From NCBI GenBank assembly GCA_911728435.2, contig OU452209.1, forward strand, positions 12,692,869 through 12,756,868: a DNA stretch of 64,000 bases, read 5' to 3'. The position numbers and the translations under genes are program-made. Numbering within the stretch: the first letter of the stretch is position 1; every line of letters begins with the position of its first letter. Under the pieces are notes generated by a model. That model was not told the origin of the DNA. It did not search any database and was given only the letters and a program-made list of their open reading frames with translations. The stretch is from Apoderus coryli (lineage: Eukaryota; Arthropoda; Insecta; Coleoptera; Attelabidae). Of the stretch, positions 47,770 through 58,532 are shown piece after piece.

Positions 47770-49320
47770 TGACATTTTATGAGTACATTCTGTAACAAGT
47801 GTCGGCGGAATCAACTCGTAGGTTTGTTTCTCCATGAATGTTCGCCTGTTCTCCTGTAGCCGTACGAAGTCTCCATATGGTATGTTGAATTATAGTGTTC
47901 CCTATTTGTGGTCTGATGATGGTTCTCGTTGCTCCCGTATCAACAAGTAGCGAAACCTGTTTATCGTTGAATAAACCGTCGACAAACACACTATTCGGTC
48001 TATGCTTTATTGAAGCAACTAGTGCACAATTTTTGGGGGCTTCACCGACACTTATTAGTTTTTCGGCGGCCGAGGTCCCTTGCTGCCGGCTTCGGAGATG
48101 ACCCTCTTCTCAGCAGTACCCGCATCGACCTCTGTTTGTTTCAGCGCACGCGCAGAATCTTAATTTTCTCCATCCAATAGATGAACGCGCATAGTGACCC
48201 TGGAATTCTGGCAGCTTCGATTTCACATGCCTTCGTTCGCGCGTCTAATAGCATTCTCGGTCTGGCTAAAGGCAGCGCCTCACTTACCGTATAGTCACGA
48301 ATCCCGTCGCAGAAAGCCTGTACTGCCAACCGATCCAAAACATTCGCTGGGGTACCGCAATACAAACCAAGTACTGTTGTTGCACGAAAGGGTCAATGTT
48401 GTCCAAATTCTCTGAAATGTATTTCCCAGGGTGTCGTCCCATCGAATTGAGGTGCCTTGATTTTCATCTTTACTATTTCAGAGCTTGTACAAATATTCGA
48501 TGCTCTGGATGCATCTGAGAATTGTACAGTTCTCAGCGGAGTTTCTGTATGTAATTGAATTCTCGATCTGATATCGTGTGGCTGACTCATTAATGATAAA
48601 TTTTCAATGGCAGCAAAACGTTCTTTAATTTTATTTATTTCCATTTCGAGGCCGCAAACTTTATCGCCCAAGCCGGTAAATTTATTGTCCAATATTCGAT
48701 AATCTTCTTTTACTTAATAATAATAATAATAATAATAATAAACAGTTTATTTGCAGTCATATACAAAGAAAAATTTACAATGCATAACGTGTAAACATAA
48801 TAAAAACGCAATCACAATATAGCAACCGTAATCATAACTAATGCCAAAAAATAACTGCAAAAGGGGTTAGAAGGCAGTAAAACTGATTTTGATATTCTAA
48901 CCCGTACGGAAAAATTCACACTTTATACTACTAGATCTATAACAGTTCCCGAAAACTTACAATTAACTAAATCAATTTGAACTGCAATGAATACAAAGAA
49001 AAAAAAAACTTCATCTAATGCTACATATATTTTTTGTTCTAAATTTTGGCGGTGTTTCAGTAATTTTTTGTTCTAAATTTTGTCAATTTTCATTAATTTC
49101 TTGTTTTAAATTTTGTTTTAATTTATCATAACCATTCATAAATAGGTGCGTTTCAGGATCCTTACCTTCGTCCAATAAAGCATCACATAAACGATTTTGT
49201 AGAACTTCTTTCTTACCCGAAGTTTCCAGATTTCTTTCTTCCAATTCAGCCTTTAGTTCTACTACCTTCAACTCCATTAATGCAGCACCACTCTTTAGCG
49301 ACATTTTTACTTCCATTTAT
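47770..49320 (-). mobile_element. Ty3/gypsy-type Gag and protease with SAP domain, truncated and interrupted
   Basis: Minus strand: an ORF at 49316-49083 begins the Gag and holds a SAP-like domain (LKVVELKAELEERNL, residues 17-31, with GKKEVLQNRL). Then, beyond a LINE tail insertion, 48692-48393 has a coiled-coil-like start and KAPQFDGTTPWEIHFREF. After a stop and a deletion, LAVQAFCDGIRDYTVSEALP (about 48340) represents late capsid. A CGYC.EEGHLRS zinc knuckle (about 48125) and the protease LLVDTGATRTIIRP (47940-47900, catalytic DTG) follow. The polyprotein ends near 47770, so RT and integrase are missing. SAP-containing Gags are known in insect LTR elements. The copy is inactive. Confidence 0.85.
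48716..49010 (-). mobile_element. LINE 3' tail inserted in the gypsy Gag
   Basis: A (TTA)n tail in minus orientation (AATAATAAT at 48716-48741 on plus) followed by 'CAGTTTATTTGCAGTCATAT' resembles the 3' end layout of the LINE at 41866-43290. It separates two Gag segments that otherwise read in order, so it is a short 5'-truncated insertion. The right boundary (about 49010) is approximate. Confidence 0.55.
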
Positions 49321-49329
49321 TTAGGTTCA

Positions 49330-49670
49330 GTTTATATAGTCTCTTATTTATTTTTCAATTAATCTTTAATTTTAAAGTCCACTATTTTTTATATACTAGT
49401 CTATTTTTTATTTATTTTATCTAATGTCTATTAACTAAATAATGTCTTACTCAATGCAGTTATTAAACTTAGTCCACTCTGTATTTCACACCCATATATA
49501 TGATTACTTCATAGCTGTTGACAGGCTTTATATATGATTTTCCCTCTTTCTCGAACCCTTCCAGAGAGTAGTCGAACATTCTGGAAAACGTATGTCCATT
49601 CTAGATTCTTGGCGGTCGACACAACAACACAACTAGCTCGAGACGTGGAGCGGTGTTGCCAACAGGTGTA
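49330..49670 (-). mobile_element. 5' LTR of the gypsy-type element
   Basis: It lies immediately upstream of the Gag start in minus orientation. It reads TGTTGGCAACACCG at about 49665 (a usual LTR start), a TATA-like ATATATAAAGCC (49535-49524) and an AT-rich leader. A related fragment occurs at 22640-22800. The exact 3' boundary and primer-binding site cannot be fixed by eye. Confidence 0.45.
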
Positions 49671-49804
49671 TATTTTCTTGTCGCTTTGTGTGCTCGCAGT
49701 ACACATTAGGCGAGAGCGCAAGAGGTTCATTGTTTTGTTGGGCCTGTATCGAGCATTACTAGGTACAATAGAGTGGTTCGAAGAAAATGTTATTAACATC
49801 GAAG

Positions 49805-50545
49805 TCTGAAGATGACATTCGAGTACGCAAGTATCGATGATGAAATTCAGCATCATATATGATGGGCAAGCGCATTTTTTGGCCGACTGAGGACGAGAGT
49901 CTTTGATAATCATAACATCAACGTTCGAACTAAGTTGCGAGTGTTTAATGCTATTGTAGTTCCTACCTTTACGTATAGCTGTGAGTCCTGGACTATTTAA
50001 CGGAGGCGTAGCGGAAATCTAGAGAAGTACCATCAACGATGTCTTAGAAGAATTCTTGGAATCAAATGGCAGGACCGACGAACAAACATCAGCGTTCTGG
50101 AGGAAGCTGAATCAACTAGCATTGAGGCGATGATTCTGAGGCACCTGCTGCGATGGACTGGATACGTAATCCACGTGTCAACGGAATGTCTCCCAAAGAG
50201 AATTCTTTATTCACAGCTTAACGTCGGCTCACGAAATGAGCAAACGAGGTACAAGGATATTCTTAGGACCAACATGAAGAAGTGTAGCTTAGATTTAAGG
50301 AAAAACTGAGAGCAGATCGCGAACGACCGACCCAGATGGAGGCGTACCATTTCTAAGTGTCATCGAGGTTTTGAAGAGCAGCATCAACAACATGAGGATT
50401 CAAAGAGACAGCATCAAAAGGAGAGAGAACGCACCGATAGGGCAGCGCCCCTACAACAGCCGGTAAATTGTGGTGATTGGGTGTGTCAATCAGGTTTGCG
50501 GCTCCGTCTGTTTAGCCATCTTAGAGTTCACAACACAAATCCCTG
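49805..50545 (+). mobile_element. LINE (RTE-like) C-terminal third
   Basis: Plus strand: FGRLRTRVFDNHNINVRTKL, VVPTFTYSCESWT, HQRCLRRILGIKWQDRRTNI, LEEAESTSIEAMILRHLLRW and a LYSQLNVGSRN block, ending in a C...C....LFSHLRVHN zinc-finger-like tail (about 50510). The frame is open across most of it, with two or three stops. This is the post-RT part of an RTE/CR1-like LINE. The RT lies outside or is deleted. A second copy in inverted orientation is at 54485-55025. Confidence 0.8.
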
Positions 50546-51604
50546 AGTTGGAATAATTCATACTCGTTATCGAGTCAATGCTGATGGTTTTTTTCTTGTC
50601 ACACAAATTTATCATCAACAAGAAAGCTTCACGCGTCACCGAAACGGCGTAATATGTATCTCGCGACAGAGACATGATTGTTGCTATTAAAAATGTTTGT
50701 CGGTTTCTATGGATCGTGAAGAGTTTCTCAAAATTAATAATTTCAAGAAGCGCGATGAACGCCTTCAACAGCAAGCATATGTGAACGTACCTTAAGGTGT
50801 AAAATGAAACTTATGGGCATCTATTTGATGTTATTTTCTTGACTATAGACTTTTTGTTCATATAAGGACTACCAATAACAAACAAGTGCATCTGATAGTT
50901 ATTGTGTTTTCATGGGACTTATGTCAAGTTTTTCAATAACATTTCATATTATATCAGCAGTTCCTCGAACCAATATGATGATTCTTTTTCCGTTCTGTAA
51001 AAAAGCATTGTATATAGTTTTCTATAAAACACAGCCAAAGCCAGTCAATAATCCAACGCTTTTAACTCAAAAAAATAAGTTTTTATTTTCAATTCAATGA
51101 AAAAGGAAAAACCAGATGTAGTTTATCTGTCTGTAATGGAATAAAAAAGATATCGACATGAATGTTACATGAGAAAAATATATAGCTTAAAAGCTGGGCG
51201 ACTTTTTATTATAACTTTAATAAAAACCAATAAAATACGTTTAGTGGAGAGAACAGGACATGGGAATTTATCGTTGGAAACAATAGTTTCCGATTTTGCG
51301 AGGCCAATAACATATTTTGAAATGCGTATGTTTTTGAACGTTATAACATGATTCCGTTTAATTTAGAATTTCTTAAATGTTCGTTTTATTTAGATTGTAC
51401 TTGTTTGAAAAGCTTTTGAGATTAAGGTGTAATGAATGGACCATTTGCTGATTTAATTTCGTAGTACCCATTATTTGAAAGAAATGCGTTCGTGATTTAT
51501 TTCAAAAAATGTATATTCATATCTGCCATAATCAATTGGGTAGTATTTTCTAAGCATAGGGTAATTGTGATTTTATTCAGAAACAAAAAATAACATAAGA
51601 TTTT
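50546..51604. other. no gene recognised
   Basis: No supported coding region. ORFs of 60-94 codons here carry no domain I recognise. Confidence 0.4.
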
Positions 51605-51850
51605 TGTTCAATACACTTTTTGGCACAGCTATCTGAAGCTCTTCGACAATAGCGTAACGATTTTTACACACCTCGTTCTCCAGAACGCCTGACAAACAAA
51701 TCCATGGTTTTAATGTCTGGAGATCAGGAAAAAGAATATTGTGGGAAAAAACACTATCTGGCGATCAGCTAAATTAAAATAATGATTAAAAAACTCTGTC
51801 ATATAAGGCCGAACCAAACATTTAAACTGGAACGTATCTGTGGATTACAT
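51605..51850 (-). mobile_element. Tc1/mariner-type transposase scrap
   Basis: Minus strand contains SLNVWFGLI, then SPDIKTMDLF (third-Asp block) and, in another frame, ENEVCKNRYAIVEELQIAV, the C-terminal helix that follows it. Short and out of frame; call based on the order of blocks. Confidence 0.4.
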
Positions 51851-51898
51851 GATAAGGTTCTCATTACTCCCGAAATTATATTTTTCAAGTTATCTTCT

Positions 51899-53765
51899 TC
51901 AAGTGCCATCTCCTTTTAGAAGGTTGGGTAGCACCATAGCTATTCTCACGTTTGATGCTCTTAGGTTATTTAACCAGGAAATGCGTCTTCCTCGTCTGCT
52001 TCTTTTTCCCTGTATCTTTCCTTGCATAATATACCGCACCAATACGTATTTCTCTCCCCTCATCACGTGGCCGAGATATTGCAGCTTCCTTATTTTAATT
52101 GTGTTCAATATTTCATTTTCCTTTCTCATTTTTTCCAGGACCTCTTCATTCGTTACCATGTCCACCCAACTTATTCTTAAGATCCTTCTGTATGACCAAA
52201 TCTCAAATGCTTCCAGTCGATCACTTATATTAGCTTCGTTCGCGGCCACGATTCTGAATTGGTTCTAGTTCTCTACGCTTGCGCAGTTTCGATTTCGGCG
52301 TTCGCGGTGAAAAAATTATCGGACTACTAGTAATAGAATCAAACAGTTTGGCGTTCGCGGTGAAAAAAGAATCAGTTCATTACCGGTTCTGAATCGATTT
52401 TGCAGTTCTACGGACCGAGGAAGAACTGTTGGTTCTGACATGCGCAGTCTAGCTAACCAACAATTATACACTGGTTATATTTATTTTTTGTTTATGCTTT
52501 ATCCTTGTAGGTATATAAGAGCATTGTTTTTATAAAGAAAATGATATGGGTTTTAGACAGTGTCAGTAACTGCAAAGAAGAAGACATCCTAGAAAGAGTA
52601 GAATAGGGGATGAAGGAATTTATTTTTTCAGGTAGATAGTATATAGTATAGTATAGTATTATAAATAAAAGCAGAAATGTTTTGTGTCTGTTATTTTTGA
52701 AGTTTTACTTTTTATTTCTTATGAACTATTTAGTGACGTCTTGGAAAAAAACAACAAAAATAAAATAAGTTTTCAATTAAACAACGTTTCTTGTTTCCAT
52801 TACTTTATTAAAATGTTATTAAAAATTAAAATGTGCTGCAAATCGCTGCGCAAGGTCTTTTGTCATTATTTAAATGTTCACGATATTCTTCTTCACTAAA
52901 TTGCGGGAGAGTATCTTCATAATAGGGATAATATTTGAATGAACTGGACTGAACAGTGATTAAAGATTGAACACGTCAACATAAAAATCGAAAATATAAC
53001 TCAAATTTCTTCAAATGTCTAACTTTTATTAACAACTGTTGAACGACGACAACAGAACATACAACGTAAAATTAAAATATTCCGGCATCCAGCTATGCGA
53101 TTCTATTTTGGTTCTATTTTGCGTTCGCGGTGATTACAGTTCTGAACGCATTTCGAACCGCGCCTGCGCTTTAAAACCAGTTCTGTGACGTCACGATTCA
53201 ATTCAGAATCAATTCAGAATCGTCACCGCGAACGAAGCTATTCTTCTTTAACGTCCAGGATTTCATCTATATAGTAACACCGCAAAACGTAGCAACTCAA
53301 TATTCTGACTCTAAGCTGTAAGTTAAGATCTCTACTGCACAACACACCTCTCATTCTGTTAGATATGGTTCTGGCTTGTCCAAATCTTGATTTAATTTCT
53401 TCAGTGTACTCATTACCTTCATTGACAGTTGCTCCTAACTGACCTCGTCTACTAGTTCTTTGTTAATGCATAGGTTTTCCTGTTGCTAGACTGATTTTAT
53501 AATGGTCATGAATTTGGTCTTTTTGATATTTAAGGTAAGTCCGATCTTCTCGTTGCTCGTCACTACTTGATCAACCAAGCTCTGTAAGTCTTTTATTGTT
53601 TCGGCAATAAGTATCGTGCCATCTGCATACCGGATATTGTTAATGGGTATTCCACTAACCTTTACTCGTGGTTGTTGTTTCCTCCAGTGCTCTCTGAAGA
53701 TAAAATAATAGCGGCGATAGTACACCACGTTGTATTTTTACTTCTTCTGAGAGTTAATTATCCAC
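51899..53765 (-). mobile_element. RTE-like LINE RT and C-terminus, split by a MITE
   Basis: Minus strand from 53765: IQRGVLSPLLFYL (PQG block), NNIRYADGTILIAETIKDLQ (53650-53590; YADD changed to YADG), LNIKKTKFM, then VSQLGATVNEGNEYTEEI, RTISNRMRGVL and RVRILSCYV down to 53243. After the 52232-53239 insertion, the frame resumes as ISDRLEAFEIWSYRRILRIS and WLNNLRASN to a stop at 51899. With the insert and one ATT copy removed in silico, the reading frame across the junction is continuous. One catalytic residue is lost, so the copy is inactive. Confidence 0.9.
52232..53239. mobile_element. 1008-bp nonautonomous TIR transposon with 3-bp target duplication
   Basis: Ends are inverted: AGCTTCGTTCGCGG at 52232 and its complement ending at 53239, with similarity extending through an ACGATTCTGAATTG block (about 30 bp). 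ATT lies on both sides (52229-52231 and 53240-53242). The motif CGTTCGCGGTGA recurs near both ends (about 52303, 52353, 53123 and, inverted, 53220). The interior is AT-rich and has no recognisable ORF. PIF/Harbinger elements use 3-bp targets, but usually TWA, so the class is open. Confidence 0.85.
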
Positions 53766-54484
53766 TTTGATATTAGCCATCTGATTGTAGTTAGTCATAT
53801 AGTTAAAATTAGATTAGCTCTATAAAATTAGGAAATCGGGAATGACGTTTTTACATTCAGAAACTATCGTTAAATTGCCATTTGACTTTCTTGGTCGGTA
53901 AAACGACACTGAGTTATTCTGGATTTATACGGAATGTATGTACCTACTATTACGTTTTTCCAAACATTCCGAATAATTCCGAAATACAGTCCACTATGTC
54001 TCATGCAACTTCGTATTGATTTTTCACTTTTTCTTTCTGTTTCTTCAAATGCTTTCTCTAAGGTGAACAAAAACTGTTTCATTTGATCTGAATTTTCCGG
54101 ATATTATTAGAAAATATCTTCGATTCTGGAAACATGACGTTATATCGTTCAAGAGCATAGTCATTATCCTAAAAACCATTGTAATAATTGAGCTAAACTG
54201 CCACTAAAATCTGCAATTCTCTGAGAGAGATAAACACGTGAAACTGACAATTTTGCCCCACTTTCCTGGATGAGTAACAAACAAAAATCAGAGAAAACAA
54301 TTATTGATAGTAGATACTTATTTTAAGCGACCTCGTAGATTCATTAAAAATAGAGTTAGCAGTAGTGCCGACTTAAGTTGAATCAGCCTTCATTCAGCAA
54401 TTTGCACAATAAGCCCATAAGGCTGCAGTGAAATCAGGAAATTCCAATCCCAAAAAAAGGTCTATAACTTCTCAGGGGTGTAAC
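53766..54484. other. no gene recognised
   Basis: A 70-codon ORF (54082-53870) has no known domain. Otherwise noncoding. Confidence 0.35.
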
Positions 54485-55025
54485 TTAATACCATCTTCAG
54501 AATTCACTCGCGAAATTACTCCAACTAAGGGATTTCTGTGGTAAACCTTAAGATGACTAAACAGACCGATCCTCGAGCCTCAAATTCCGTCACATGCCCC
54601 ATCGAAGCGTTCTATCTCCTTGCGATGCTGTCTCTTTGCATCTTCATGTTATCGACGCTGCTCTTCAAAAAATTGATGACCCTCGGAAATGGTACACCTT
54701 CATCTCGGTCGGTCGTTCACGATCTGCTCCCAGTTGTTCTTCACATCTAACCACACACTTCTTTATGTTACGAAAGACAATTCATTGTATATTTGCGGCA
54801 CGTTATATGAGAAAGATCTTTCCAAGACATCGATGATTGTACTTCTCTAGGGTTCGATAAGACTCACAGCTATACGTAAAGGTAAGAACTACAATAGTAT
54901 ACACTCACAACTTAGTTCGAACGTCGATGTTATGATTATCGAAGACCGTCCTCAGACGGCCAAAAGATGCGCTTGCCCATCTTATACGATGCTGAGTTCC
55001 ATCATCGATATTTTCAACAATGATC
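54485..55025 (-). mobile_element. LINE (RTE-like) C-terminal copy, internally deleted, inverted to 49805-50545
   Basis: Minus strand repeats the order FGRLRTVFDNHNIDVRTKL, TFTYSCES, YNHRCLGKI, then a deletion, then FFEEQRR-like and HRKEIERF segments ending with RIGLFSHLKVY. It matches the plus-strand copy at 49805-50545 closely at DNA level, so the two form an inverted pair about 4 kb apart. Confidence 0.8.
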
Positions 55026-55066
55026 TGCACTACTAGTCGTGGACTGGTGAAGGACAAATCGGCTCT

Positions 55067-55399
55067 GCCGGCCAGACGCTTGAAAGTAGCTACATGTAGG
55101 ATGACACGCCGGTCTCCGGCGGGCGACTTTTACGCAACCTCTTGCGTTCAACACGCCGGCACGCCAACTAAGGCCCATTCTACACGAACCACAAAAACGC
55201 GACCGTTTGCCGGCGAGCCACACGCGTTTGTCACATAACCACAGAGTGTTAATGAGGCATACTATACGGGCAACTTTGCGGTCGCGTGTGGACGCGTCCG
55301 TTGGCGTGCAGGCGTGATGAACGCAAGAGGTTGCGTAAAGTCGCGCGGGAGACCGGCATGTCATTCTACATGTAGCTACTTGCAAGCGTCTGGCCGGCC
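55067..55399. repeat. 333-bp palindrome with about 100-bp arms
   Basis: 55067-55168 (GCCGGCCAGACGCTTG...) is the inverted complement of 55300-55399 with few mismatches. GC-rich relative to the window. The 131-bp centre is the terminal segment of a Harbinger element (see 55172-55996), so the palindrome probably arose by insertion or duplication involving that element end. Confidence 0.8.
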
Positions 55400-55996
55400 G
55401 ATAGAATTTTTATTATTAATTTAGCTATCCTGGTCTTATTTATGTTAATTTTAAGTAATAAGTAATTGTTGTAAAAGTTTTTTGAACCTGTTCTAATTCA
55501 TCATAAAGTTTTATGTCATGGACTGGAGTTGCATTAAATCTGCATAAAAATGTTTATTATTATTTCTTCAAGTTGAAATGTTACAGTGTTCTCATAACTG
55601 TGTTTGTTGTTGCTATGAATGGAGTGATTAATCCCAAAAGTTCGTCAAATGTCTCTACAGACATCCGGTAGTACTGAAAAAACTTCTCAGGATATTTCCG
55701 AGGTTCTGCGAAGTTAAGATGAAACACCCCTAAGGTCAGGCGATTAGCACCAACTGGGTGTACCCACCAACGTCTTTTTTTGTACGTTTTTTGGCCAACA
55801 AACTTAATAACGTTAATTGGTGAACAGCGATACACCCAACTTGTACGGAATCCATAGCCAATATGAGGCGTTTTGTCGCTAGTCTAGAATGGGTCCCGTT
55901 TCACTCGCCGGTTATACGCTCGTATAGAATGGGCAAAAATTTCAGGCGACTGAGCGACTAACCGGTCGCGTGTTTGTGGTTCGTGTAGAATAGGCC
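55172..55996 (-). mobile_element. PIF/Harbinger transposon, deleted, with TAA target duplication
   Basis: Left end GGCCCATTCTACACGAACCA at 55172 and the complement of the right end at 55996 (GGCCTATTCTACACGAACCA) match over about 33 bp. TAA flanks both (55169-55171 and 55997-55999), the target site typical of PIF/Harbinger. Inside is an 84-codon N-terminal transposase piece (55835-55581). An inverted copy of the left 125 bp lies just outside at 56000-56121, so the locus is nested or rearranged. Confidence 0.8.
55581..55835 (-). pseudogene. Harbinger transposase N-terminal fragment
   Basis: The 84 codons contain RRWWVHPVGANRLTLGVFHL, then PEKFFQYYRMSVETFDELLG, the conserved region at the start of HARBI1-like DDE nucleases, before the catalytic domain. 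The rest (three catalytic acids) is deleted; at the C-terminal end the frame runs into unrelated sequence. No MADF/Myb partner gene is present. Confidence 0.8.
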
Positions 55997-56124
55997 TAAC
56001 GCGTCCACACGCGACCGCAAAGTTGCCCGTATAGTATGCCCAATTAACACTCTGTGGTTCAGTGACACACGCGTCATGCAGGCAAACGGTGACGTTTTTG
56101 TGGCTCGTGTAGAATGGGCCTTAT

Positions 56125-56872
56125 AGAAAACACCCTGTAGTTTGCAACAATCTAAAAAATTTAATAATAATCAAGATTTCCATTCGAATTCACAAACAAA
56201 AATTTATAATCCATAGCACTTTGTGTCAATATTTCTTTCAGTGGGAACAACATTTTCACACTTGCCAAGTTTTTACCAACGCATCCGCCCTAAATCTTGT
56301 TAACCTAACCCTTTTTAATGCCCTCTGGTCGCAATACAAAACCAGCTATCGAGGTCGTTTTTATACAAAATGCAAAAGTAATGGCAGCACATTTGCTCGA
56401 TCTATTCACGTTTTTTTACAGTTAATTGAGACCTCTGATAAGTTAATTTTTTACGGAATCGCCGAACATTTGTTACCTCTATTTGGCACGTCCGTCGCAT
56501 CGGTCGGAGGCTACCTCCCGGTAATCTAGCATTTGGAACGCTCGCCGCAGGGCCAAATAAATCTCGACTGTATTTTTATCCCCAACAGAATTTTAGAGAA
56601 TCCAACGGGTGTGGTGCTCTAATCGGTAAAAGATTGAAAACTTGCCGGGAGAATCGTTTGAATGGCTATTTTTAAGCGAATAAAATATTGGATTAGATGA
56701 AAAAATATTGCTTATTCTGCGTTTTTATTCGGCAGTTTTGTACAAATTAGGTTAATAGCCGTGGGAGTTGCTTTGGGAAGTTTACAATATAATTTATAGG
56801 GTCCTGCGAGGATTTTAAAACACATATATATTACTATGGCACCTGTATTTTGGATTATTTTTTTATTATACA
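56125..56872. other. no recognised gene; one unassigned ORF
   Basis: A 102-codon ORF at 56221-56529 has no domain I recognise and may be chance. A TATACAGGGTGTCC motif at 56871-56884 is a possible 5' terminal repeat of the transposase element that follows. Confidence 0.35.
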
Positions 56873-57423
56873 GGGTGTCCGGATAAAGGAGGTCAATCCG
56901 TTAACCACAGATTCCTTGAGCAAAAATAATATGAGTTGTAACATGTAATTTTTCATTTTAGCCCTCCCTGTTCGATATACAGGGCGTCAAAGTTGAAAAT
57001 TTAAAACCACTATTTTTAAATAATTCTAGTATTTATTGAGATATTGGATTCAAATTTAGTGTGTTGCTTCAGCTACTTCTTTCCAAAAAACCTACTGCCC
57101 CCCCCCCAAGTTTTTATTACGTACGCCAATACTTTTAAACTATTAAGTATTTATAGGTTACTATGTATTTGTGATTATTTTTTAACTCTTATAAAATTTA
57201 GATAAAATCATTTGTTTTTGAGATATTTCGAAAAGTATTGGATCTTGTTTGATGCCTCGGCGGCTCTGGCTAATCTTATAATGTTGAAATATCAAGCAAC
57301 TCTGGTGTTACCTTGGATACCTACTTAAGCAATGTTTTATTGTTGTCACAATTTGACAGTAGTTTAAGGTTTAAAAGTTAATTACATTAATTATCGGTAA
57401 TTTTATAAGTAAACACAACGAAA

Positions 57424-58532
57424 ATGGATCGTAGACGAAACAATTTTATATGTTTTTCGGAAATGACGGATATGATTTTAATCGTGGGTAAGATTTAAAG
57501 ACATTTGAATGATTATAATCAGTTAAATTGTATTTTTGTTTATTTACTAGGAAAATGTAACTCTAACGCTAGTTTAGCCGATAGGCGGTACGCAGAAAAG
57601 TTCCCTAATCGAATTGTGGAAGTCTTAGGGAAGACCATAAAGGGAACTGCGGTCGACCCCGTCTAATTCAACCGGAAAAGGAGGAGAGTATAAGCATCGA
57701 GGAGACACCAAATATTAGCACCAGAGTTCTTGCCCGACAGGTTGAAAATATTGGGAAATCTGAAGTACACCAGATTTTAAAAAGACAGCAGCTTTACCCC
57801 TACCACATTCAAGAAGTACAATCTCTGCTGCCTCAAGACCTTGAGCTGAGATCTAGTCTATGTAGGTGGATATGCGAAATGCATGACAAAGATATACACT
57901 TCATCAAAAATATTTTGTTTACGGACGAAGCTACCTTTACTAGAAACGGGGTCACAAATATTCATAATACACATATCTGGGCAGAATAAAATCATCATGC
58001 CGTAGTAGAGGCACATCATCAAGTAAACTTTAAAGTCAACGTGTGGGTTGGTGTCGTGGATAATTTCTTTTTGGGTCCTGTAATTTTACCAGGGAGTTTG
58101 ACTGGTGATTCATTTTTAGCATTTCTTCAAAACATACTACCCGATTTACTTGACGATTTGCCTCTCTTAATCAGACAAAACATTTGGTTTCAACTTGATC
58201 GTGCACCAGCACATTTTGCTAGGAATGTAAGGAGATACTTACATGGAAACTTTCCCCAACGCTGGATTGTTCGAGGCCAAGATGCTCCTGTTAAATGGCC
58301 ACCCCGATCCCCAGATCTTACTCCCTTGGACTATTCAGTCTGGGTTGTATGAAAGATTTTGTTTATAAGGTTCCGATTTTGAGTTAAAATCATTTAATAG
58401 AGAGAATCTTACAAGTTGGGGAAGACTTTAGGTTGAAGCCTCATATTTTTTCAAAGACTAAGATTTATTTTACTAAAAAGAGCTCGCATATGCATTGAAA
58501 AAAATGGGGGTCATATCGAGCAATTTCTTTAG
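57424..58532 (+). pseudogene. Tc1/mariner-type transposase with one spliceosomal intron, near full length
   Basis: Exon 1 (57424-57487) starts MDRRRNNF and ends MILIVG. A 63-bp GT-AG intron (57488-57550) follows, and exon 2 continues in frame as GKCNSNASLADRRYAEKFPN, the DUF4817-type helix-turn-helix. A stop near 57663 and a TAA near 57987 (after HIWAE) interrupt. The catalytic blocks are FTDEATFTRNG (first Asp), WFQLDRAPAHFARNV (second Asp; HDG changed to LDR) and PPRSPDLTPLDY (third Asp). After a frameshift the C-terminus RARICIEKNGGHIEQFL ends at TAG 58530-58532. Possible element ends are TACAGGGT at 56873 and its complement near 58807, which is weak. Confidence 0.85.

Noticed and set aside
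48194..48415. Plus-strand ORF opposite the gypsy Gag
   Set aside because: The minus strand carries Gag motifs; this is a shadow.
50490..50774. 94-codon minus-strand ORF
   Set aside because: It overlaps the LINE C-terminal tail and shows no domain; probably chance.
54538..54836. Plus-strand ORFs of 70-80 codons
   Set aside because: Antisense of the inverted LINE copy.
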